Below are positions 33,877-43,211 of a DNA stretch of 46,068 nt, piece after piece. Origin of the DNA: Candidatus Hydrogenedentota bacterium (GTDB taxonomy: Bacteria; Hydrogenedentota; Hydrogenedentia; Hydrogenedentales; SLHB01); contig JACRLJ010000004.1 of assembly GCA_016215105.1 (NCBI GenBank), positions 7,728 to 53,795 of the forward strand, written 5' to 3'. How positions within the stretch are numbered: the stretch's first letter is position 1; the number at the start of each line of letters is the position of its first letter. Position numbers and translations under genes: made by a program. The notes below the pieces were generated by a model. The model saw nothing but the letters and a program-made list of their open reading frames with translations. It was not told the DNA's origin and did not search any database.

Positions 33877-34641
33877 ATGCTCAAGCGTGTGGCGGTACTA
33901 AGCAAAGATGATGCGTTTCACAAGGACGTCGCCCGCGCCGCAAAAGGCAAGGGAATCGAAGTCTTTGGCACGGCCGCCGCGGCAAAACTCCCCCACGCGA
34001 CCGTTGCGGCGATCGGCGACAAGAACTCCGCCGCGGCATTGATTAGGGCGGCGTCCGTCCTTGGTACGCGCCAAGATCAACTGCTCGAGTTGCTTGCGGA
34101 GGCCATCGACTGCCCAGAAAGACTCCTGCCGGGGAGTTCTCCGCGAATTCGAGACCATGCAACCCGTTTGGCCAAGGCCCTCAAACTCAATGATGATGAC
34201 CAGCTCACGCTCGAACGCGGCGCCCTCCTGCGCGATATCGGCAAACTCAAAATACACAACGAGGTCCTGCTCAAATTCGACGTCCTCACCTACGACGAAT
34301 GGCGGCATCTGCACCAGCACACCTCGTTTGGAGCAGACCTCGCCGCCCAACTGGGCGATCTGAAGGATATCGCCACCATCGTGCAAAGCCACCATGAATG
34401 CTATGACGGAACCGGGTATCCCAAGGGACTGGAAGGCGACTCAATTCCGTTCCTCGCCCGCGCCGTAAAGGTCATCGACGTCTATTGCGCCATGACCAGC
34501 CCGCGCGGCTACCGTAGCGGTAAAACGTCGCACGCGGCGGCCCTGGAGTACATTAAGAGCGAAAGCGGGAAACATTTTGACCCCGAGATCGTCAAGGCCT
34601 TCGTTACGGGCAAAGTCGCCAAACCAAATCGTACGGCGTAG
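33877..34641 (+). CDS. Degenerate HD-GYP domain protein
   Basis: This 254-residue soluble protein has a ~75-residue N-terminal segment (LKRVAVLSKDDAFHKDVARA) of receiver-like size but without a clear phospho-Asp, then an HD-GYP domain. The GYP part is intact: SHHECYDGTGYPKGL (His172, His173, Asp177). The first His of the metal site is present (His94 in RDHATRLA). However, the HD dyad reads LLRDIGK, so the metal-binding His is Arg119, and the DVYDALTS-type box reads DVYCAMTS with Cys204 in place of Asp. Phosphodiesterase activity is therefore doubtful; a binding or sensing role is possible. ATG 33877 follows GGAAGGAG by six bases. Confidence 0.85.
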   Translation: MLKRVAVLSKDDAFHKDVARAAKGKGIEVFGTAAAAKLPHATVAAIGDKNSAAALIRAASVLGTRQDQLLELLAEAIDCPERLLPGSSPRIRDHATRLAKALKLNDDDQLTLERGALLRDIGKLKIHNEVLLKFDVLTYDEWRHLHQHTSFGADLAAQLGDLKDIATIVQSHHECYDGTGYPKGLEGDSIPFLARAVKVIDVYCAMTSPRGYRSGKTSHAAALEYIKSESGKHFDPEIVKAFVTGKVAKPNRTA

Positions 34642-34853
34642 CCGGAGGGGGCCAGGACGGGCCAAACGCTGGACGGCCGGCCGTGAACTCGCGGTATAAT
34701 CCTCCATCGCACCCAGCTTCACCGGGTAATGGACATCTGGGTGAAATCGCGCTAGAATTGATGTCGTCAACGGCATCTGCGCGCAATGCGTGGAAGTGGA
34801 CGGCCAGGAAGTTGGACCTCGAACTCGGTGGTTACGGTCAAACTGCTGTGGGC

Positions 34854-34882
34854 TTGACAGGGGCCGCGTTTTGTGGCACACT
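34854..34882 (+). promoter_or_regulatory. Candidate extended -10 promoter of recA
   Basis: A perfect TTGACA (34854-34859) is followed after 17 bases by CACACT (34877-34882), preceded by TGG in the TGn extended -10 position. It lies 50 bases before the recA start. A convincing LexA box was not found. Confidence 0.45.
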
Positions 34883-34931
34883 ACGCGAAATGGTGAAAAT
34901 AATTTCAGTATAACCAGCGGGGAGACCTTGA

Positions 34932-35993
34932 ATGGCTGCTAAAGTCGAAGATGCAAAAGTAAAAGCGTTGGATATCGCCGTCGCCCAACTTGAGAAACAG
35001 TTCGGGCGGGGTACCTTGCTACGCCTCGGAGATGACCATTTCGAGCAGAAAGTCCGGGCTATCTCGACCGGAAGTCTGTCCTTGGACATTTGCACCGGCG
35101 TCGGCGGGTTCCCTGTTGGCCGCGTGATTGAAGTGTTTGGTCCCGAATCTTCCGGAAAGACGACCTTGGCCCTGCACGTCGTCGCCAACTCCCAGAAAGA
35201 CGGCGGTATCGCCTGCTTTATCGACGCGGAACATGCCCTGGACCCAACCTTTGCGGCCAAAATCGGCGTTGATATTGACAATTTGCTTGTTTCTCAGCCG
35301 GACACCGCCGAACAGGCCCTGGAAATATGCGAAACCCTGGTGCGCAGCAACGCCGTGGACGTCATCGTGATCGACTCCGTGGCGGCGCTGGTGCCCCGCG
35401 CGGAAGTCGAAGGCGAAATGGGTGACTCGCATATGGGCCTCCAGGCCCGCCTGATGTCGCAAGCCCTGCGCAAACTTACCGCCTCGATCAGCCGTTCGCG
35501 CACCTTGGTCATATTCATTAACCAAATCCGCGACAAGATTGGCGTCATGTTCGGCAGTCCGGAAACCACCACGGGCGGGCGCGCCCTGAAGTTCTACGCC
35601 AGCATGCGCATCGACGTCAGGCGTATCGCGAGCATCAAAGAACGCGAGCAAGACGTTGGTAACCGTGTACGCGCCAAGGTGGTCAAGAACAAGGTAAGTC
35701 CGCCGTTCAAACAGGCGGAATTCGACATTCTATTTGGCGAAGGCATCTCCAGAGAAGGCGATATCCTCGATCTCGCGACAGAAGAGAAGATCATCCAGAA
35801 AAGCGGCGCTTGGTTCTCGATGAATGGTGACAATCTCGGCCAGGGCCGGGAAAATACGCGCCAATACCTTAAGGACCATCCCGAACTGATGGACCAGTTG
35901 CGCGCGCAGATCATTAAGAAGCGAGGCCTCGAGTGGTCCACCTCTACCGCGGATCTGGCCGAGCCGGAAGAGAAGAACGCTGCACAAAAATAA
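34932..35993 (+). CDS. recA: Recombinase RecA
   Basis: This 353-residue protein forms filaments on single-stranded DNA and drives homologous recombination and LexA cleavage. Walker A is GPESSGKTT (70-78, Lys76), with further hallmarks [84 protein letters not shown] and an acidic C-terminus. Length and motifs match standard RecA. GGGGAG precedes the ATG by seven bases. The AsmA-like gene starts one base after its stop. Confidence 0.98.
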   Translation: MAAKVEDAKVKALDIAVAQLEKQFGRGTLLRLGDDHFEQKVRAISTGSLSLDICTGVGGFPVGRVIEVFGPESSGKTTLALHVVANSQKDGGIACFIDAEHALDPTFAAKIGVDIDNLLVSQPDTAEQALEICETLVRSNAVDVIVIDSVAALVPRAEVEGEMGDSHMGLQARLMSQALRKLTASISRSRTLVIFINQIRDKIGVMFGSPETTTGGRALKFYASMRIDVRRIASIKEREQDVGNRVRAKVVKNKVSPPFKQAEFDILFGEGISREGDILDLATEEKIIQKSGAWFSMNGDNLGQGRENTRQYLKDHPELMDQLRAQIIKKRGLEWSTSTADLAEPEEKNAAQK

Positions 35994-35994
35994 C

Positions 35995-38900
35995 GTGGTT
36001 CAGGGCGGTGCGCCCGCCCGGTACAGCCGGCACACGCGCGCTTGGCTCGTCGGCCTGCTCATCGTGACAGTGCTGTTCTCGGCCGGCGCGCTGTTTATTA
36101 AGTACCAACTGGAATCGTTGCGCGAAATCGTCCTGCGGGAAGCGGAGTCCCGTACCGGCGCCCACATGCGTCTGGGAGCGGTCCTGGTGGAAGGTCTGCG
36201 CGGTCTGCGTATTGACGACCTTTCCTTTACAGTGGAATCGTCTGCCGGGCCGGCCGTATCCGTCAGTGTTCCCGTGGCATACATCTACATCGACTTTGCG
36301 GAAATTGCCTATGGACGCCTCGCCATCAGCCGCATTCAGATCGATAAGGCCGCAATAAATGTTACGCGTCCGCCCGATCAGCGCTGGATTCCCGAGAAGT
36401 CCTTGTTGACGTCGGGTTCCGCCGCGCGGCTGCTCGAACATCCCTTTCGCATTCTCGGACGCCAATGCGCGCTGGACGTAACGAACGTTGTCGGCTCTAC
36501 GCGCTTGTCGGTGGGAGATTTCTCATTCGATGTGTGGCGCCTGCCGGATTCCCCCCACGTGAACGCGCGTCTCGCGGGCGACTTGGGCGGCGCAAGAGAG
36601 AAACACGCCCAGGTCGATCTGCGCTTCGCCTCCACCGAAGATTTTGACCTGAACGCGTTATACGCCGGCCTGACCGCGGAAGACGTCAACGTCTTTCTGC
36701 CCGCCTCGCAACATTTCGTCCAATCCGGCGCCGCCAGCCCAACAATACACGTCGAAGGCCGTGGGGCAAAGCAGTACGCCGTATCCTTCAAGACCCCGTT
36801 CGAAAACCTGGTCATTCGAAACCAACCGGACTTTCTCACGCCCGCGACCGGCACGCTAACGGTACTGGCCACCTACGACTTGGACGGACAGCGGCTGCAA
36901 ATCAGCACGGCCAAAGCCGAGTCGAATCAGCTCGATGGATCTCTCGAGGGCTCCGTCTCGCTCGGCGATCCCTCGCCCGAATTCGACCTGAAACTCACCG
37001 TGACCCGGCTGCCGCTGGTGGACATTTTGAACTATGCGTTTCAAGACCGCATTGAAGAATACGGTCTGTTGGACCTGACACTGGGTGATCCGCACGAGGT
37101 CACGATGATGTTGAGTGGCGACACCGAATCACCCATTATTTCCGCAAACGCCAGGGCCACCGCAGGTAGCGTTTCGTTCAATCCCAAGGACCAGCAATGG
37201 CCCCGCGGCGCGCTCGACCTCGGCGCCATCGAGGCATCGTGGGATTCCGAAACGCGTATTCCAAAAGGCGCCGTAAATGTCACTGGCGGAGACATCACCC
37301 ACCAGCCCTCGGGTACCTCCGCCAAATCCCTCTCCGGATTGGTCAGAATCCAGGATAAGAAAGCCACGGTAGAGGCGCTTAACGCCGAAATCACGGGCAA
37401 CCCGTTCGTGGGCAGCCTTCGTTACGATTTCGACACGAATGAGGCCGAGTTCACCGCCAACGGAACTTTGTCTGGCGTCGAGCATACCCCTATCGCCAAT
37501 TCAATGAAGAACGTGGAAGTCGCCGGCTCGGCCACCGTGCGCGGCAAAGGCGCGAAGAAGGGCCCGCGCTATACATTCGAGGCCGATCTCGATGGCACGC
37601 AAGCAATGATCAACTACGAGTGGTGGTTCAAGAAGCCGCCCGGCGTGGGCGCCAATGGAAAGATCACCGCAACGCTGGTTCCCCGAAAGTCGGCCCATAT
37701 CACGGCTGATATCGTAGTCGCCTCGACTCCGGTCCAGGCCCAGTTGGAATTCGCGTACGCCAAGACCAAGATGCAGATACAGTCCCTCAAGGCATCCTCC
37801 AAAAGGATGGACGTGGCCGGTATTAGCCAATGCCTTGCCTTGCCCTACACCGTAATTGGCACCACCGGAACAGACGGATTCTTCGAGTGGACACGCACTA
37901 ACGGTGACGCGGACAACGACACAATCCACGGAGGTTGTCACATCGATAGCCTGGACTTGGTGGCCTCCAGCGCCACCATTCCGTCGCAGTACCGGCAAGC
38001 TAATCTCGACATTACCACGTCGAAGGGCAATGACCCAAAGGGAAAACTCATCGTTCACGCCAAAAAGGCGGTCATGCCACCCTTCAAGGAGACCTGGTTC
38101 GTCCCCCTGCTGACCGACCCCACCCTAATCGCCAAGTACGGGGACACACAACGCACGTGGTCCTATGAATTCACCGCCGATGCGCTGGAGTTGCCGCCTT
38201 GGAAGGGCCGGAACTTCAAGGGGACCGCCACCAATTCTGACGCGGGCTTCGTATTCGAGCACTACGGAGCAGACATCGAAAAGGGACATCTCGATGGATC
38301 CTACAGCAGCGTCAGGGCGGACAACTCGTATGCGTCATCCGCAACATGGAAGGATGTCCCCGCGTCGTATTTCCTGGACCACATGGAGCTGCCCCACTTC
38401 CTGGACGGCGCGCTTACCGGCGACGTGAAGTATTCCCTCGATCGTGACGACCCGGGCGGCCGTAAAGGCTCAGGCCAATTCTCGATCGAAGGCGGCCAGT
38501 TCAGCGCCGATTTCATCGCGAAACTGTTCGAAGGCCGCAAACAAGAGGAAGCCGACGTATTGCCGCCATCTCTCAAGTTCTCCCATCTGAGCACCGACTT
38601 CGAGTTCGAGCGCGATGTGATCCGAACACCCAATCTTCATTTGGTGTCAAAGGGTATCGACCTCAAGGGAGACGGGCAGTTCGTGCCGGACGGTGACATG
38701 AACTACGAGATCACCGCCTCTATCGAGCCGGAGACGGCAAACAAGATTCCCGCCCTAACCGAGTATTTCAACATCCAAGGCCACCGCATCTCTCAGCAGA
38801 AAATCGACCTCACCTTCCACGTTACCGGTCCCACGTTCAATCCGACTGGACGCGTCGCCAAAATGCCCTCTGCCAGCGTTACTCTCGTAAGCGGCGCGCT

Positions 38901-39006
38901 CCAAGTCACGAACGAGGCCATGAAAGTGATAGAAATCCCTAGAAAAATACTAGTCGACTTGCTTAAGATAGGCGGCGGCATTATGGGTGGAGCGCCCCCC
39001 TCGTGA
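35995..39006 (+). CDS. AsmA-like (DUF3971/DUF748-type) large inner-membrane protein
   Basis: This 1003-residue protein has one N-terminal membrane helix (about residues 16-36, WLVGLLIVTVLFSAGALFIKY) and a long beta-rich periplasmic body. The pattern fits AsmA/TamB-like proteins, which bridge the envelope and help lipid or outer-membrane homeostasis. Family-like features are the early segment SLREIVLREAESRTGAHMRL and IDLKGDGQF, SIEPETANKIPALTEYFN, ISQQKIDLTFHVTG and FNPTGRVAK near the end. The start is GTG, one base after the recA stop, so translational coupling is likely. The link to recA is unexplained. The C-terminal fold assignment is moderate. Confidence 0.75.
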   Translation: MVQGGAPARYSRHTRAWLVGLLIVTVLFSAGALFIKYQLESLREIVLREAESRTGAHMRLGAVLVEGLRGLRIDDLSFTVESSAGPAVSVSVPVAYIYIDFAEIAYGRLAISRIQIDKAAINVTRPPDQRWIPEKSLLTSGSAARLLEHPFRILGRQCALDVTNVVGSTRLSVGDFSFDVWRLPDSPHVNARLAGDLGGAREKHAQVDLRFASTEDFDLNALYAGLTAEDVNVFLPASQHFVQSGAASPTIHVEGRGAKQYAVSFKTPFENLVIRNQPDFLTPATGTLTVLATYDLDGQRLQISTAKAESNQLDGSLEGSVSLGDPSPEFDLKLTVTRLPLVDILNYAFQDRIEEYGLLDLTLGDPHEVTMMLSGDTESPIISANARATAGSVSFNPKDQQWPRGALDLGAIEASWDSETRIPKGAVNVTGGDITHQPSGTSAKSLSGLVRIQDKKATVEALNAEITGNPFVGSLRYDFDTNEAEFTANGTLSGVEHTPIANSMKNVEVAGSATVRGKGAKKGPRYTFEADLDGTQAMINYEWWFKKPPGVGANGKITATLVPRKSAHITADIVVASTPVQAQLEFAYAKTKMQIQSLKASSKRMDVAGISQCLALPYTVIGTTGTDGFFEWTRTNGDADNDTIHGGCHIDSLDLVASSATIPSQYRQANLDITTSKGNDPKGKLIVHAKKAVMPPFKETWFVPLLTDPTLIAKYGDTQRTWSYEFTADALELPPWKGRNFKGTATNSDAGFVFEHYGADIEKGHLDGSYSSVRADNSYASSATWKDVPASYFLDHMELPHFLDGALTGDVKYSLDRDDPGGRKGSGQFSIEGGQFSADFIAKLFEGRKQEEADVLPPSLKFSHLSTDFEFERDVIRTPNLHLVSKGIDLKGDGQFVPDGDMNYEITASIEPETANKIPALTEYFNIQGHRISQQKIDLTFHVTGPTFNPTGRVAKMPSASVTLVSGALQVTNEAMKVIEIPRKILVDLLKIGGGIMGGAPPS

Positions 39007-39118
39007 GGAAACGCCGCCGCGACCCCGAAGTCGCGGGCGTAAATCCTTCGATTACAGTGTAGACGCTACCCTCGCAGGCGCCGGAAACAGGATGTAGACA
39101 AGGAACCAATAGGACGCT

Positions 39119-39682
39119 ATGGAGATAAAGATTAGCAGAAGCGCGCGGAGTTGTGCGGCGTGCGCCCGTGAGTTCGTTCACGAAGAACCGCTGCATTCCG
39201 CGATTCGCATTCAGGACCTGGCTTTTGTGCGCGAGGATTTTTGTGACGCCTGTTGGACCGCCGAGCGGGCAAACGGAACCTTCTCTGCCTGGAAGGCGCG
39301 CTTCTTTGACCCTCGAGTCGCCGAACAGGAGCCGCCGGAGGTCTTCTCGCCGCTGCGGCAAGCGTTCTACGAAGCCGCCGAGTCCGAAGACCGCGAGCAA
39401 ATGGCCAAGGCCTACCTCGCCGCGATGCTACTTCGGCGCCAGAAAGTCTTTCGTCTTATCAAGGAATCGGACGCGCCCGACGGTGAAGCGCGGGTCGCCC
39501 TGTTCGCGGACCGCATCGGCGACCGCCTCATCGAAGTGCGCGATCCCAACCTGACCGCCGGTGAAATGCAGGCCGGCCGCCGGCTATTGATGGAGCGTTT
39601 GAACCAATTGGAGAATCCGGAATCCACGGATTCCCCAGTATCCGCGGAGAGTCATGGGGATGTCGAACTTCAGGAAGCCTAA
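39119..39682 (+). CDS. Zinc-ribbon-like protein of unknown function
   Basis: This 187-residue protein begins with paired Cys motifs, Cys12-x2-Cys15 (SCAACARE) and Cys42-x2-Cys45 (FCDACW), that look like a small zinc-binding fold. Downstream it is charged and helical (DREQMAKAYLAAMLLRRQKVFRLIKE). The end overlaps the SPOR gene by 23 bases. A plausible AGGA site precedes the ATG. I did not recognise a family. The CxxC pairs could bind zinc or form disulfides, and no signal peptide is seen, so a cytosolic zinc-binding protein is the more likely reading. Confidence 0.7.
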   Translation: MEIKISRSARSCAACAREFVHEEPLHSAIRIQDLAFVREDFCDACWTAERANGTFSAWKARFFDPRVAEQEPPEVFSPLRQAFYEAAESEDREQMAKAYLAAMLLRRQKVFRLIKESDAPDGEARVALFADRIGDRLIEVRDPNLTAGEMQAGRRLLMERLNQLENPESTDSPVSAESHGDVELQEA

Positions 39683-40580
39683 TTCACTCTTGGACCAAGA
39701 AAAGCACGTAATCGAATACACCTCCGGACAACTCATCTTTGCCATCTGCATCGCGCTTGTGGTGGCCTTGCTCTGTTTTCTGGGCGGCATGATCGCGAAA
39801 CCACAGACCCAAACCGCCTCCGCGCCGCCCGCGGATACTCCCAAAGCGGCCGCGCCAGCTCAGAAGACGACCGCGGCGCCGGCGATAGGCGCCAAGGAAG
39901 CCGGCGCCCGCAAGGAAGGACAACAGACTTTGCCAAAACCGTCGGTGCTATCGAGTGTCAAGCCGAATACTTCCAAACCGGCGGCCTCGCCATCCGAGGG
40001 AGGACCCCGCGCCGTCGAACTGCCGCCGTTGGACGCCAATCCTGCCTCCAAGGCGACGCCCGCAGCCCCGGCCCCAAAGTCCGCCGCTGAGCCACCGAAG
40101 ACAGTCCCACCCGCGCCTGCGGCTGCCGCTCCCGCGTCGCCGGCCCCCCCCACACAGTCGGAAAAAACGAAAGCCACGGAAAGCCAGAAAAAAGAAGTGG
40201 CATCCCAGCCCCCGGATAAGGCACAATCTCCAATAGCACAGGCAAAGGAAGACACGCCTGCGCCGAAATCGCCGGAAAAGACGGTGGCCCCGAGCGCAGC
40301 GGGCAAGAGCCCGGCCGCTGCTACGGAAAGCACGGCTGCTACGGGATATACGATTCAGTTAGTGGCGTTTTCTCCCGCGGAGGCGGCAAAGGCCGAGGAC
40401 TACAAGAGCCGGTTGGAGAAGAATACGGACCTCAGGCCTGAAGTCATCAAGTCAACGGATGGTAAGTACGTTCGCGTAGTGACGGGCGCCTATCCGGACC
40501 GCGCAACGGCGGAAAAGGCGCGTGAGGCGTTGGCCAAGAGGGCCGAATTTGCCAAGTGCTTCGTGAGAAAACGCAACTAA
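39660..40580 (+). CDS. SPOR-domain membrane protein
   Basis: This 306-residue protein has one membrane helix (about residues 24-44, LIFAICIALVVALLCFLGG), a long Pro/Ala/Lys/Glu linker spanning the periplasm (about 45-225) and a C-terminal SPOR domain (228-306: YTIQLVAFSPAEAAKAEDYK to VRVVTGAYPDRATAEKARE). SPOR domains bind denuded peptidoglycan at the division site, as in FtsN and DamX. ATG 39660 is chosen because GGAGA lies nine bases upstream; the ATG six bases before it has only three. It overlaps the preceding zinc-ribbon gene. The linker and domain suggest a cell-division or wall role. Confidence 0.88.
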   Translation: MSNFRKPNSLLDQEKHVIEYTSGQLIFAICIALVVALLCFLGGMIAKPQTQTASAPPADTPKAAAPAQKTTAAPAIGAKEAGARKEGQQTLPKPSVLSSVKPNTSKPAASPSEGGPRAVELPPLDANPASKATPAAPAPKSAAEPPKTVPPAPAAAAPASPAPPTQSEKTKATESQKKEVASQPPDKAQSPIAQAKEDTPAPKSPEKTVAPSAAGKSPAAATESTAATGYTIQLVAFSPAEAAKAEDYKSRLEKNTDLRPEVIKSTDGKYVRVVTGAYPDRATAEKAREALAKRAEFAKCFVRKRN

Positions 40581-40617
40581 CCGCGACGAAGAACGTGAAC
40601 AACGGCGGGACGATACT

Positions 40618-41493
40618 ATGAAGGTGAGCATTGTTGGGCCTGGAGCGATGGGGTGTCTCTTCGCGGCCAGGCTGGAAAAGGCGGGCATCAATGTAACGCT
40701 CGTAGACTACCGCTCCGATCGGGCAGGAAGACTTCGCTCCGCGGGTATCACGGTGGAGACCTCCGGCGAAATCATCAACGCCAAGCCGGAAATCGCCTTG
40801 CGGGTTCCCGAACGCCAGGACTTGGTCATCACGTTGACGAAGGGTTACTCGTTGCGCGATCTTCGCTTGCCTCCCGACGTGATTGTGCTGACGCTACAGA
40901 ACGGACTGGGTAACGTCGAGGCGCTGTGCTCCGTCATCGGCAGCGCGCGAGTGCTTGCCGGCGTCACTACGGAGGCGTCAACGCTGCTTTCCGAGGGCCA
41001 TGTCCGCCACGTCGCCGGCGGCGTGACGCGTATCGGCTCGTGGACGTCCGCCTCGCCGAAGAACGCGTTGGCGGTTCTCGCCAAGGCGGGCTTCGAAGTC
41101 GAATCAACCGATTCCCCTGGCCAAATGATCTGGGAGAAGGCCGCCATCAACGCCGGAATCAATCCACTGACCGCCATTCTCGGCGTTCCCAACGGCAAGC
41201 TGCTTCAACTCTCCGAAGCGCGCCAGATCATGCGTGATCTCGTAGTCGAGGCCGTCAAGGTCGCCGCCACCGAAGGCTACCGTTTCAATTACAGTATGGT
41301 CGAGAAAGTAGAAGAAGTCTGCAGAGAGACGGGCGAAAACATCTCCTCCATGCTCCAAGACATCCGCGCCGGACGTATGACCGAAAGCGACGCGCTGAGC
41401 GGCGAAATCCTCCGCCGGGGCCAGTTGGCCAATCTCCCCACGCCGCGTACCCGGATGGTCTGGCAACTCATCAAGAGCCTCGAGCAACGTTGA
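40618..41493 (+). CDS. panE: 2-Dehydropantoate 2-reductase (ketopantoate reductase)
   Basis: This 291-residue cytosolic enzyme reduces ketopantoate to pantoate with NADPH for coenzyme A synthesis. The NADPH-binding motif is GPGAMG (7-12). Other family elements are TLQNGLGNVE, LAGVTTEAST and WEKAAINAGINPLTAILGV with catalytic-type Lys174 and Asn178, and LPTPRT near the C-terminus. The ApbA/PanE family also contains enzymes with other substrates, so the exact substrate is inferred. The next gene starts at the TGA (TTGA overlap). Confidence 0.88.
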   Translation: MKVSIVGPGAMGCLFAARLEKAGINVTLVDYRSDRAGRLRSAGITVETSGEIINAKPEIALRVPERQDLVITLTKGYSLRDLRLPPDVIVLTLQNGLGNVEALCSVIGSARVLAGVTTEASTLLSEGHVRHVAGGVTRIGSWTSASPKNALAVLAKAGFEVESTDSPGQMIWEKAAINAGINPLTAILGVPNGKLLQLSEARQIMRDLVVEAVKVAATEGYRFNYSMVEKVEEVCRETGENISSMLQDIRAGRMTESDALSGEILRRGQLANLPTPRTRMVWQLIKSLEQR

Positions 41494-42194
41494 CTCCCGC
41501 GCCCCTCGAGTATTCGAGCCCCGTCAAGTTCACCCCCTCGCAAAAGTGCGTTCTTTGGACCGCGCCACCCCTCATCGCCACGGCCTACAAAGCGCTCGCA
41601 TACACGTGCGCGGTCGAAGTACGAGGCCTCGAACACTGGCACGACTGTCCCCCACAGAGCAGGCCGCTAATCGTAGCGGTCTGGCATGAATGCTTGGGGC
41701 TGGCCGCCTGCTGGCATCGGAACACCGGGTACCACACCCTCACCAGCTATAGTTTCGACGGAGAACTTGCGGCGCGTATTGTGCGCCATTTCGGACTTCG
41801 CGCCGTTCGGGGCTCCTCCTCGCGCGGTGGCTCGAAGGCGCTCAGCCAACTCCTAGCCGCGCTAGACGTGGCGCCGGCCGTCGGCTTTACACTGGACGGC
41901 CCCCGCGGTCCGCGGCGCATCGCCAAGCCCGGTGTGGCAATCCTCGCCGCCCGCGCGCAATGCCCCATCATCCCCAACGCCTTCACGGTCACGCGCTGCT
42001 GGCGGATGAACTCCTGGGATCGCCTCATCATTCCGAAACCGTTCGCCAAGCTGATCTGCGCATTTGGCGCTCCAATTTCCCCGCCCCCGAATTGCTCGCC
42101 CGACGCCATCGAGACGACCCGCCTTGAAGTCGAACGCGCGCTCAATGCGCTACACGATCAAATTGATATCGCCCCTTTAGGCGCCGAGCGATAA
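41490..42194 (+). CDS. DUF374-family lysophospholipid-type acyltransferase
   Basis: This 234-residue protein has the DUF374 pattern of acyltransferases related to the lysophospholipid/lipid A group: AVWHECLG (His66, Glu67) in place of the HX4D motif, SYSFDGELAARIVRHFG, RGSSSRGGSKAL and LDGPRGPRR (135-143). A membrane-associated role in moving fatty acyl groups onto lipids is likely. The start is TTG overlapping the panE stop by four bases; no ATG lies nearby. The last 18 bases overlap rlmN on the opposite strand. Confidence 0.82.
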   Translation: MTPAPLEYSSPVKFTPSQKCVLWTAPPLIATAYKALAYTCAVEVRGLEHWHDCPPQSRPLIVAVWHECLGLAACWHRNTGYHTLTSYSFDGELAARIVRHFGLRAVRGSSSRGGSKALSQLLAALDVAPAVGFTLDGPRGPRRIAKPGVAILAARAQCPIIPNAFTVTRCWRMNSWDRLIIPKPFAKLICAFGAPISPPPNCSPDAIETTRLEVERALNALHDQIDIAPLGAER

Positions 42195-43211
42195 GGCCTG
42201 CCGGCGCAGTTGGCCGCAGGCGGCGTTGATGTCTTGCCCCTTTTCCTTGCGAAGCGTGGTCTTGATGCCGCGCGCCACCAGTGCGTTCCGAAACGATTCG
42301 GACTTGCCGCGCGGCGGCGGCGCATACGGCGTTCCCTGGACCGGATTGAACGGAATCAGATTCACTGTCGCGTCCAGCCCCTCCACGAACCCCGCGATCT
42401 CCCCCACGTCCTTCATGCCGTCGTTCACGCCGTCGAGCAACACCCACTCGAACGTTACATGACGCCCGGTCACCTCCGCATAATATCCAACCGCCTCCCG
42501 AAGGGTCTTCAGCGGGTACCGCTTGTTCAATGGGACCAATTCGTCCCGGAGATCGTCATTCGCCGCGTGCAGTGAGATGCTCAGCCGCACCTGCCACGGC
42601 TCGCCCGCGAACCGGCGTATGCCTTCCGCTTCGCCCGCCGTCGATATTGTAATCCGGCGCGCTCCTACACCCATACCTTCCTTGTCCATCAACAGGCGCA
42701 CGCTGCTGATTACCGCATCGTAGTTCCGAAACGGCTCGCCCATGCCCATGTACACGATATTCGGATGACGCCCCTCGATATTCTCGCCCGACAACAAGTG
42801 AAGCGCCTGTTCCGCAATCTCACCCGCGCTCAGATTGCGCTTGTATCCCGACAGACCCGTCGCGCAAAACGAGCACTTCACCGCGCAGCCCACCTGGGTC
42901 GAAACGCAAACCGTCACCCGTTCACGCTCGCGAATCAGCACCGACTCGACCGTCTCACCATCCTGTAGCCGAAAAAGCAGCTTCTTCGTCGTCGAACGCG
43001 GCGATTCCGACGTATGCGCCAACGAGAGTTGCGCCGGTTCGCACGTCTCCGTCAGCCGCGCCCGCAGCTCCTTCGACAGGTCCGTCATCTTCTCGATATC
43101 GAAGATCTGTTTCTGATGAAGCCAGCGGAACAATTGCCGCGCCTGGAACGGCTTGACCTGCAGCGCCTCGGCCATTTCCGCGGGCGAAAGATTAGTGAGA
43201 AGTGTTTTCAT
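42177..43211 (-). CDS. rlmN: 23S rRNA (adenine-2503) methyltransferase RlmN
   Basis: This 344-residue radical-SAM enzyme methylates C2 of A2503 in 23S rRNA and of A37 in some tRNAs. The 4Fe-4S triad is Cys109-x3-Cys113-x2-Cys116 (GCAVKCSFCATG) and the methyl-carrying Cys is Cys332 in NAACGQL near the end. YMGMGEPFRNYD and SLHAANDDLRDELVPLNKRYP are family signatures. The start codon lies within the end of the upstream lipoprotein gene (20-base overlap), which implies coupling. The site upstream is weak. Confidence 0.96.
   Translation of the reverse strand: MKTLLTNLSPAEMAEALQVKPFQARQLFRWLHQKQIFDIEKMTDLSKELRARLTETCEPAQLSLAHTSESPRSTTKKLLFRLQDGETVESVLIRERERVTVCVSTQVGCAVKCSFCATGLSGYKRNLSAGEIAEQALHLLSGENIEGRHPNIVYMGMGEPFRNYDAVISSVRLLMDKEGMGVGARRITISTAGEAEGIRRFAGEPWQVRLSISLHAANDDLRDELVPLNKRYPLKTLREAVGYYAEVTGRHVTFEWVLLDGVNDGMKDVGEIAGFVEGLDATVNLIPFNPVQGTPYAPPPRGKSESFRNALVARGIKTTLRKEKGQDINAACGQLRRQALSLGA

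Noticed and set aside
34815-34835. LexA-type operator before recA
   Set aside because: GAAC and GTTA half-sites are present but at the wrong spacing and without a GTTC match.
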